Notes under the pieces: generated by a model
The model's database searches: none
What the model saw: only the letters and a program-made list of their open reading frames with translations
Told to the model about the DNA's origin: nothing
Made by a program: the position numbers and the translations under genes
Shown: positions 43,501 to 55,500 of the stretch, one piece after another
Numbering within the stretch: the first letter of the stretch is position 1
Layout: the number at the start of each line of letters is the position of its first letter
NCBI GenBank assembly: GCA_016617855.1
Contig: JAECUM010001794.1
Location: 62,001-126,000, forward strand
Direction: 5' to 3'
Origin: Megalonaias nervosa
Taxonomy: Eukaryota > Mollusca > Bivalvia > Unionida > Unionidae
DNA: 64,000 nt

Positions 43501-46500
43501 TTTGACAGTACTTACCCAATCACATTACATTAGGGCTATTCCAGTAAAACATATATTCCCCCCACCCCGGGACAGCACTTCAAAAAAAATTCTGTAGGAG
43601 GTTGTGTTTCAAACTATTTTGATTCTGACAGCGGAAGGTTGATTAGGAAAATCACTTCTGTTGTGGGTTGTGTTAGCAAAATGAGAAATCGCTGGTGGGG
43701 TTGTCAGAAAAAAAAACACATATATATATTTAAAATCACATCTAACCCCCTCCTAACGGTCTAACATAAATAAAACATTGGGTCAGAAAATGATGCCAGT
43801 ACACGCAAGTGCACCTAATTTGTACAAATTCATGTACTTTTAAAACAGTGATATGCATTCTGCAAATTACGTCAACGTCACGGATATAAAACGTGCTTTG
43901 CGCAATATGTAATTTTTATTCAACTTTTAACTTTAAAAGTGCAATTCGTGACATAATTCACGCTGCCAGTAGCAGTATCGCAGTGTTTGATGCAACATCC
44001 AGATTCAGGAAGGCAAACGTTAAAATAGCTGGATACTTCGGTTCAACATGAATGGCTGTTAAACTAAATTTGTTTGGTTCATTGGGCCCTGGAACAAGCA
44101 TTTTATGGTAGTTTTAACCTTACTTTCATCATGGAAGTTTTACAAATGCATGTTTCAAATAAGGGCCACACAGGAAACCAAAACAGCTGAATCACAACAG
44201 GGTTTGTCGTCAGACGACGTTTTCAGTCGGCAAATACTGGCTGGTGATAGCTATGATGACAATGAATTTCATGTATATCAGTCTGTTGGACATTGGGAAA
44301 ATGTCACTGGAAATACCAGCATGTGATTTTGAGCCCAAAATTGATGTTGAGTGCGAGTCCTATGTACGTGTTGGATGGACAGGATGCCGGTTATATTTAT
44401 TCAAGATAAAAATGTCTGAACAAGCAGACTATGGGAATGTTGGACTTAAAACTCGAATACAGCATTATGGAAGAGAAAAAAATCTGGCATAAGAGGCAGC
44501 AAAGAACTGATTCAAGGAAGTGAATCTTTGCCAGAGTTCATGTTAGTGAAAACTTTTCTTTTTGGAACAGAGATATCAAAGAGAGAAGACCCATGAGGCC
44601 ATACCTGTGGGATGTTGAAAATTGCACAACCATAAAGAACTGTAACTTGTTCAAGCTAGTTATGCATATGCGTTTCAGACAGCAGGCAATGAAATGGAGT
44701 TCTCAGCACAGAATAATATTCGTACACAGAGGAGGAGGATCATATTAAATTCAGAAACAACAGATTAATGCTCATAGAGAACATCAGAGAATCCCCATAC
44801 AACATAATTAAGTGTGTGTAGATCTCTAGTTGGCAGAACCACTATGGCAACAAAAGAATAACGAGACTAACTTTCATATCATGCAGATGTATTATCAAAT
44901 AAAGTACATGTTCTCAATGTGCAAAAATTGAATGACATTAAACATAAGAAACTGACTGAAATGTGTAAACTCAAAGCAAGATGGATAAAATTTGTCCTGT
45001 TTGTGTTTGGTTATTCCTATGTATATTTTGAGGATGTTGATATTTTCTGCAGACCTTCTGGCACTTAGTTCTAAGCCATCATTTGGTATTTGTATTACAA
45101 ATTGGATTACTATTATCTAGTTCACATTCTGAAGCAGTGTCATTAACTAAACATGAATTGATAAAAAATACTTTATGTCATTCTGATATATGGATTCTTT
45201 ACTACACTATTAATCTGTTCATCCTGAATCTTTTTTACCATCTCCTTTAGTTTTACTGGTACCAATACTTTTAATAAAATTGCAACTTCTATTTTCTCAC
45301 AATCTAAATATTTGTGATCATGTATTATCGTCAAAAGGTAAAATGTGCTTAGTTTTGTTGTAAAATCTAAAACTATTAAATAGCAAGGGACTAAAGTAAA
45401 AAGTGGGTCAACTTCATGTGACAAAAATTATTGCCATATTACAGAGTGTTGTTAGAAACAACAGAATAGTTGTACGAGATGTATTTTGCAAAGTTACAGA
45501 ATCAACACTCGTATTTTAACCACATATTCCATTTAAATAATATCATTATTTCTGCATATTCCTATCAGTTTTTCCCAAGTGGTATTAATTTCCTGATCTG
45601 ATGTTGTTCATTTCTTGTGCAATTTTTACATGTCAAGAATTCTCAGTATCATTAAAAAACAATGTAATCTGCACCAAACTGAGTTGTTTGAGAAGAAATT
45701 CATTTTTTAACCCAAAAATCACTGAAGCTATGAGTTCTGGTATTAAAGTCTCACATTAAATAACATTTAAAGTTGCCACGATAGTAATTTAGGATGCAAC
45801 TGTTCTAATTTCACCTTTGGTATATTCAGATCTTGAATGTGATGGAGGAACATGGCTCCAAAATAAACACATCAGTTTTAGAACCTGTTCATTGACCATC
45901 AATCAAGTATATAATCCGAGTCCAACTGAATTGTTAGAAAAAGTTTAATTCTTTTGACATACATTGTAATCAGCTGTCAAATATGGAGTAAGCCAATGGT
46001 CTTTCTGCCATCCCAACCAAGACCCCACCACAACCACATGACCATGCCCAATGACATCACAGTAATAATTGCTATACAACTAGAGATGACATCTCTTTTG
46101 AGTATTTTGATTTCAGTAGAGCCTTAACAGAGTGGAACAGTAAGAAAGAGTGACAGATTTAAGTGTTAGGGAGATATTTAACAATGGCTATTCCTCCCGC
46201 CACCACTTCCTCATTGGAGATCACACACACACAAAACTTAAGATTAAATCCTGAAATCCTGGCAGCATCCCTGCTGGGGAGATAACTTGACCATTTTATT
46301 TGATTGTATCGGTCTGGTTATCCCATCTTATTTCTATTACTTGAACATTATCTTACAGTGTGTCCAGTCAGCATGATTGAAAAAGGCATACAACCGTTGT
46401 GAGTTGTTGAAGGACTCACATTACTACAGATATGAAAGAACAAGAACCATACTATAAATCAGTGAAGATAAAATAGAGTATACATGGTTTGACTGTCCCT

Positions 46501-49500
46501 GATTGGTTGATAATGAAAGTAAGACTTTAGTAAAAAGAATCTTTTGAGAGCTTGTCCTACTTGTAACTGAAAAAAGTCATGGACATTGTTTTATTAACAT
46601 AATTTCCGTCCCTTTACAGACCTGAGTTTGGAAGACTCATTACTGAAATCAGCAGCCGACTCTTTGGTGTAGTATTGAAAGCACACATTTCAAATTTGTG
46701 TAGATCCAGAAAATGGTGCAGCTGTTATAGTTTTCTTTTCATAAAAGCTGTCGTTATAGATGTGTCTATACTGATACAAATTTGATCATGAGCACTCAAA
46801 ATTTTAAGTTACTGAATTTTAATATCATGGTGTTTGCACAGGTTTACAATGGGAACTGAATTAGTACAGCGAGTCTTGAACACTTGAGTTTTGTGCAGAA
46901 ACATGGAATCCAAGCAGAATACATCCAGAAATGTAGAGGTTTTCTATCTTGGATTTAGTCTCCCCGTTGCATTTCACATTGATATGCATATTCACAAACA
47001 ATTAGTAGTAGGAAAAGTAAGTGACAAATTTAGATACATATCATAAACGTGACAAACAGTACGTAGGGGGACAAGATCATAAGAACAGGCTGGAATGGAA
47101 AAGTATAATAACAACAATGAGTAGAAAGTGTGCCTCTTTCTTGATGTGTGCAACATTATTTTCTCAGCTTCAGTAAGAAATTACATCAAAGGGATGACAA
47201 TAAAGGACGTGCAGTTAACTAAACCACGTGAATTTAGCTACTCAAATCAATTTTAACCTTCTGGTTATATCTGTTCTGGTCTGTTTCTGTCCATTCTGGT
47301 GATTATGTCCACTGAATCAGTAAGGTTGAAAAAATTGGCAAGTTCAAAGATTGAAAAATCTTTTGGCAGATTATGATTATACACTGTACTTCTGCCTGAG
47401 AGATGTGAATAATTTCATTTCTTGGTTTGTTGATTCTGGTTGTTGCTCAGTACAAATGCATCATTGAAAAACACTGATGCATTCTCATACTTTGTTACAA
47501 ATATTTATTACAGATGCACATCTCCAGATATCGGTGAATATAGCTTGAATAAGTTAAAACAGTTCTGGTTGGAACAATGGGCATTGTTGGAGAAACTTTA
47601 AGTGAGCTAAAATGTAAACTTTTTGGCAGCGTGTGATGCAGGATTGCTCAAGACTTCTCCATCTCATATGCTCACCATGAAAAATCCATTCGTACCAACT
47701 GATGATGGCTTTTAGGTAACTGTCAGACAGGCAAAACTGACAATATTCAAAGGTCTACAAAAATTACTGGAGTCAAAATTTATAAACTCATACAGCTGTG
47801 GCAAAAATGATGGACTAGTACCTTTGCTGCTGTTGCCACAGTTGATTAGTTGGTTGATTTACTTTGGTTTGGTTTGTTTTTGGGGGGGGGGGGCTTAACA
47901 GTATATTAGGTGGAGAAGAACCCCGAAAGACCACTAACCCAAATTGATTGATCTGTGACAAAAACTGACTCTGTGACATGTGCAAGTTATCTGTAAAAGC
48001 AAGCGCCTTAGTACACTAGGCCACATGGAGCCTCTGTTGATTTGATGTTTATCACCAACAGGCGAAGTCATTTAGGCATGAGATCTCCGGTTTCGGTAGA
48101 TCATTATGGCCTTTACACCATTTTCAGATAAAGAGAATCTATATATGGCAGCCAGTTTTACTGCTGAAGAAAATCCAAGTACTTTTGAAACACCAAACAC
48201 CACTTATGTAGAACCACTGACCTTCCACAAGTAACTGGCAACATTCTCATTTACACATTGGAGGCAAGTAATCACATGACAAGCATCTTGTACCACTCTG
48301 CCATGGAAGCCCCTCAGACCATAGGTATAAGTCTCATATGAAAAAACAGAAATGGGAGATAGAACCTGTGACAACTGGATTAAAAGTGCAGAATGTTACT
48401 GCTAGGCCATCAGTGATGATGATGCTGTTGACAATACAGTTAACTGTAATGACATTGATTTTACGAGTACTCTGGAAAAAAATGATTCCTTGACTTTCAT
48501 CCATTTTATAAAAATCTAATTTATGACATAAAAATGTTAGACTTGCTATATTTCTTTTTTTTAAACTTTATATTCTCTTGCAACAAGGCATAAAAATAAG
48601 ACATCGGTAACTGAAAGGTGTTCCTACAAGAAATGATATAGTGTAAAAGTAGGCAGAAATAATGCATTATAAATTTACCAAAACATTTATTGAAAAAAAA
48701 TAATAACAAGGGAATCATAGCATCTGACTACACATTTAAAGTAATACAAGATATAACTATTATTCTGATCAAAAGCAGCATGCCTGAAAACAAAGAAAAA
48801 TAGCAAAACATAGTGATCACTTTAGTAAAACACACAGTTTAGAAAGGATACAAATTCATAATTTCTGTATTTGAATAGAAATCCCTAATATAAAATCTAT
48901 ATTCATAGACACTAAATTAGTAGATATTAAGGGACTGATAAATGACATCTACAAATAATAAGCCACCGAGAAAATCTGTGATTTCACAGTATCAGAGACA
49001 TACATGGCTGACAGACAAATAAACAAAAGGACAAAAGATTGATTATAATGAATGAATACAAATAAAAATATGCTGTAGATTATATGATCTATAAGAATTC
49101 AGTAGATTACCTCCAGCCAGCTGTCATTTAAATCGCTTCTGTCTCCAACCCAATATTAAAACCGCTTCTACCACCCACTAACCCATAGCCAGAAATTACG
49201 TAAAAAAAAAAAAATGCTTCTGTAGGGGGCAGTGTTTTTTTATTAAAACATATCTGATGGTGGATCATAATTTTTTAAATTGCTTCTGTTGTGGGTTGGT
49301 TGAATTTGAAAGTGCCTTCCCCCCAGGGGGTATATGTTTTACTGGAACAGCCCTTAGGAATATTAGCCTGCTACCTCGCAAATCTAGCCCTGCTAAAAAT
49401 GAAAACTGTCTTATCCTGTTGATTTCAAATAGACAAAGGGCAGTAACTCTTAAAATGGAGTCTGTTTAAATACAAATTCTTCTTTTCAAGACTTATGATA

Positions 49501-52500
49501 TAATGCATATTTTTGTATTTCTATCTCTTACAGAGAAATGAGCAATTTGAAAATAAAAATCATGCTCACAAATTTTGCAATGTGCTTAGTCACATTCCCT
49601 AATCGGCTGCCCCTTCTTACCTTAAATCAACAATATTTGGATCAGATTAGCAAAGTAAGTTTATTTATTTATTGTCAATATACCTTTCTTTCTCAAAGTG
49701 TTGGCGCTGAAGCTGCATTTGCCTTTTGCATTCCTCCAGAAAGGCCTGCTGTTCCTGCTGTATTACTAACTGCTGCCGTTGTAACTCCTGCTCCTGCTGC
49801 AAGATTTGCTGACGCTGACGTAACAGACCCTTATGTCTCTCTGTCAAAGAATGGAAAATACAGTACAACATAAACTGTACAGATTTTTTAAGTCTTATTT
49901 TTTTCATCTGAATTATGCATGGTACAATTGGATATAATGACAAGAAAGGAAAATTAAAATTTAGTTTGTTGCATACAGATCATGTTACATACAAGATGTG
50001 AAAATGAAGTTTCAGTATTTCAGGTAATGAAAACATGCTTCTTGTGTGCAATTTCTTGCAATATCATATATTGTTAAGTCCATTTTCATCCATAAACTCC
50101 AAAATAAAATTATCCTTCAATTAACAAACCCACATCTGCTGTAATTTTTATTTCTTCAAGATGTCCCAAGAAAAGTTCAGTGTATGACAAACAAATCTAT
50201 CAGAGTAAAGTTCTATTCTGTACTTGTATGATCAGTGACTTACCGTATTTACCATATATATTGGGACACAATAAAATAATTTTTTTTTCTGTCTCGGAAC
50301 TTATGGTGAAACTTTTTTTCACCCAGGTCATATGTACCAAGACTTAAGAAACAAAATAAATTTGTGCTGAATTTGCACACACCCCCACTGCATGTTGCAA
50401 TAAAATAGATAAACAAAATGCTTATTTGATAATAACATGAAAGAAACTAACCTCGTATTATCATTTATTCCTCTTTTTTTTCATCATGAACATTAAAGAA
50501 AAAATTATATTCACGAACTCCATATATGTAGCATAGGCATATATACTGTTGCGTGTATCACTTATGTCAGATAACACACGACACATTGTTCATTGACATT
50601 AACATAGAGAAACAAATTGTGTCTGGTTGCACTCAAAGGTTTGAATATGTTATCTGTCTGAAGACTGAATTCAACAAAATCGCAAATGAGAGGGAAATAA
50701 TCAACCAAAGGCATCTGCCATTCATGCATGACATGGCGTTAGATACAAAAGAACCAAGACTTTATTATATCTAGGTTAACTATATGACAGTATCTCGCAA
50801 ATAAAAATCATGATTTTGAAAATACATTCACCACGAGTGCAAATGACAATCTTTTCGCCAGCATGGGTTAAAGAGTATTATTAAAGAAAGTTATTGCTGT
50901 GTATACATTTTACCTATAGACATCAATGCCTGTTTGTATTAATTATTACTACAGATCCCAAGCAAATACAAGCCTGGGTGGTGAATAAACACAACTGGCA
51001 GCGAGCAATAAAAACACATTGTTTGAACTTACCAACAGGATATCAAATACAAAGGTTATTTTATTACAAACCAAGCTGACCTCAGAAGCTGATTTTAAAT
51101 TCTTTTAAGTGTGCCAGAAATTTTGAAAATAAATTGAAACAATGGAACAATTTTTAAAAGTGACACAATATAGTGCTTTGTGCATAGACATAGATGACCC
51201 AGCATCGCCCAGCAGATTTGGAGAAAATAAAATCATTTGATGAGTTCGTGAAGGCCAGAAGAGAAGATGATGATTTTGCCAACAATATGATCATTAACAT
51301 GAATTAAATTCCAGTGTGCTTGGATCTAATTTCCTGGATTGACTGTCGACAAGGTCAGGGTTAAAAGTTGAGAATTAGCAAGACTGGTGCAGATTTTTAA
51401 AAAATCTGACTTTAGTCCTTCCATGTTCCACTTCAAGAGATTTGTTGCCTCCAATGTTATTCTGCACAGCATGAGAAAGCTAAAAAATATTCATGCACCA
51501 AAAGAATGGATCGTACATGTGCTGGAAAAGGGTTGGGTTGATGAGATGATGCTGCAGTGGATCAGAGTTTTATCTAAATTACCCAGTTTTATATTTTTTA
51601 AAATCAAATTTTAAGTTGGAGTGCATTTTCTGACATGTAATTTTCAAATGATTTAAAAGGTGTCCCACAACTTACAACTAAAAAAAAAACGTGTCCCACA
51701 ACATAAACAGCACAACAAAATTACTTTAAAAATTAAATTATGGTGTCACAACAAATAGTGTCCCAACATAAATGGTAAATACAGTAATCTTGCCTTCTTG
51801 TGCCTCTCATTTATTGCTTTCATAAATCAACAGCGAACACGGATATTCAAAGAGTCAAAAGTATGCAGTACTTATTAAGAAACTGGTTTGCTCCTCTCAC
51901 CGTCTATTTAGAAATGAAATATTAGTCAAAAAACTGTGTGCCCCTCAGTGAGCAGCAGCTCTTTCAGACAAATGTATATAAAAGGGGGTATTCTCTGTTC
52001 AAATTCTGGTGGCAAATGTTGAAAAATTAACCTCAGCATCATATTACACCAATAAAACTTTGTTAATTTTGCTCCTCTATTCATTTTAAACATATATACA
52101 GAAATATTTGGCTGACACGTTTTATAATGGCACTTTCAACACATTATTGGCTGTATCATGCTGATGAATTGCTTTCCCCTAAGGACAACCCAAGGGAGCT
52201 AACTGGAGAAAAGTTTGGTTGACAGCGAAAGTTTCACCAAACTATTTTACCTTATGCAAGGTATTTTATGTGTCTCGATCAAGGAACTCACTGATTTTCT
52301 TCACTCACTGACCTCTGTGATCCAATGCTGTCAATTATTCAGCATACAAGGGTGTGTTATGGTCTATATAATTCATACATATCCTGGCTCAAGGAAGTTG
52401 AACAGTTCATTAGAATTAAGAAATAATGTCTTAAATTGAGGTATCTATTTCAGCAGACAAATACCCATTTACAAAGATAAAATTTTAATATGCCTGAGAA

Positions 52501-55500
52501 TGCCAGCATAAAGGAATTACATAAAAATTATAACATGTGATTATACTATTTGTAACATTAAAAACAAGTACTAGCACATAAGTATCTCAATCAACCACTG
52601 AATGAGTACTCGAGTGAATGTTACATGACACTAAGCATTACTGTCAGTGACGGATGCCTCTAAAAGGGTATCTACTGAACAGTTGAATATCTTTCTTTCT
52701 CTTTGCATTGTACAGGGAGAGAAAAAAATCTTTTTGTAAATTATCTTTATCCAAGAATACTTACCCAATCACATTACCGTCAGAAAGACAATGATGCCTC
52801 TCAAATCCAGCAATCATGGAAAGATGAAAATAGTTTATTCTTCCCTTCTATCTTCAATAGAGACAATGGAAAGAAACTCTTCTCAACCCTTTCCCTTACC
52901 TCCTTTGAGCACTGCTAGGTGGCTAAATTTGTTTACATGTTTTGCTTCAGCGATGCTCACATTTGGGAGGGCTAGTAATTTTTCTCAGAGAAACATAATT
53001 TTCTATATAAGATTTACCTTCTCCTTTCAATACATTCCCCGATGTCATTAGTAGAACAGGTGGAGAAAGTGTCACCTCTACCATGGTTATCCCAGAGTGA
53101 ATAAGGATTCTTTCCTTTATGAGGGTAAAAAGCATTCCAAATGAGAACAGCACTATTAACGACCACCTAAGCAGTGATGCCAGTACCCACATAAGAGAAT
53201 GAGGTAAGCAATAACTTTCTTTGTTACTGAGTAATCACTTGGCGAATGCAGTAAAAGCACTGTTCAATGATAAGACTGTGCAGACAGCCCTACTAGATTT
53301 AGTTCTTGACTGCAAAGCTAGATCACGCAGGTTGAAGCTTGAGGAGGTTGACCGTGCATGCTGGCCATCTGTCTCTATTTATGTCTTGGAGAACCATGTT
53401 CCCTTCAAAAGCAAAGCTTGCAGAGGTAGCTTTAATTTCATGAGCTGAAATTTTCATGAGGTGTACATCATCTCCAAAGTCTTGACGTACACCAAGCATA
53501 TTACTCACTTTATCCATAAAGCTAGGGCTTGGGTATTTATATCGTCTTTCTCTATCCTGATAAAATAAAAAAGACATTCACACCCCACCTCCGCACTATT
53601 ATGTGTGGTATACAGTGTTTTAACATGCAGATCAGGGTTTGCATCACTGCCTCCTTAAATTTACTGATGGAGGAGAGGTGACAGATAACTGTTCTTTGCT
53701 ATGAAACCTGCTATACTGTAGGATTAACGTATGGTGAATTGTCAAGATATTCTGTCAACATTAGAACAAAACATCACAGGGGACAAGGATGAAGCTGTGC
53801 CATTGTCCCTTTGTACTGTTTCATCTCCTCCCACAGCATAAGCCATAAAGATTTGTTCTGGCGGTTGCATCACCAACTGAGCAAGTGACAGTTTGTCTTC
53901 CTAGTATGAAATGCTGGTAATTATGACGGCATCAATTTGGCTATTGGGTGGATGGTCTGCATGGTTACTGGCTAGATAGTACAGTTTTTGGCTGTATGGC
54001 TAGCACAGCTCTCACCTGGATGGCTGGCACAGTATTCCGCTGGTCAGTAATGCCTGCTTAGTCAATGCATGGAAATGGTCAGATCAGCTTACTAGATCCC
54101 CATAAAGCTCCAAATAACCATGTGTGACCAGCCAGTCAATGAAGTGGTTGATTTCCAAATAAATGATTGTAGAGAATGCTTGGCATGATGGAAGGATTGC
54201 AATTGGAACAGAATATATTATATAGACTGGACTGGACTTGTAGCCATATAGTTCATCCACATCTAAATATCACATGCATACCAAGACATGCAGCCCCGTG
54301 GCCAATCTCAGACATATTGGGGGACTTACACCTACTGATCGGCTAAGAAAAGAGAGGACAGTCTTCCATTCAGTACTGAAAATATAAGAAGGGTGAAAAA
54401 GAGCAAATTTGCCCAAAGCCAGCAACTGAGACCTACTTTCATGTATTAGTTGCCTCATCTATGACTCCAACAAAGTTTGCTGAGATGGTAATTCAACAAT
54501 CGCTTGTTCTTCCAGTTGCAGCTGTCCCAGTAGCTGTAGGTATTGTACACATCACTTTGGGTGTACCATCAATGTGTCCTCAACAATGCTGGCTAGTGAT
54601 TCCATTTACCTGCATTTACTATTTCTCTCGAGTCTTAAGACCTTGTCATAACACCATAGTCCATACGTTTTCTGACCATACCTTGCGCGTGGGTTCGAAT
54701 CTAGGAGTCAGCGAATGTGGATATGTGAGAAAGCTTGCCAGTAGCTTCTCGTGGGTCGGTGGTTCTTTCCAGAGATTTCCCGCTTTCTTCCTCCACCATT
54801 AATACTGGCCGCCATGTATAGCCTATCGTGTGCTGAAAAATGGCGTTAAGCCCCACCACAACAACAACAACAACAACCATACCTTGCGTACACTGCATGT
54901 AGTCATGGATAAATATTTAGTAGACACAAGTGCCATGCATGTCTTCATTGGCACAAAGAAACAAACCATACACATCTTCATTGGCACAAAGAAGCAATGC
55001 TTATTACTAAATAAACAAAAAAATTATCCAGATTGTATGTTAAACAACCATAACATGTTGATGCACAAAGTCAGAAAAGTTTGTTACAAAAAGTCCATGT
55101 CAGCAACAAATTCACATAAGTATCAAGAAATAATGATTACAACATCTGCATTAACCTTTACCATCAATGCTATACTAAATATGTTAACGAATACTGTAAC
55201 CACCATAAAAACGATTTTAGATTCCTTGAGGTGTATATACGATGTGATTCATATAAGTGAAATTAAAAAATGCAAACAACTGGAAGGTTGGAAGAGTTTC
55301 TTCCCTTTGTTGGGATTATAGATGAGAACTTTATTTGTTCATCATTAATAGACTGCTGAAATTGCAAGGTAACAGAGCATCTTTCTAACATTAATGTGAT
55401 CAAATGAAAAATGTGCTCTGGTTAAAATTTAGAACAATGACAGACTAGCAGTAGGTCATCAATACATGGAACTATGCAATTTTTCTATTCATTAGGGCCA

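Larger units (their letters stand above)
40645..49683 (-). other. Intron B-C, 9.0 kb
   Basis: It contains a MITE-like copy (40.8 kb), a possible decayed element at 42.8-43.5 kb, repeats at 43.53 and 49.11 kb, and old SINEs at 47.9-48.45 kb. 41.1-42.8 and 43.8-47.8 kb are AT-rich with no recognised coding or repeat content. Confidence 0.65.

Noticed and set aside
49538..49873. Plus-strand Ala/Pro-rich open frame
   Set aside because: It is the antisense of the glutamine-rich coiled-coil exon B.
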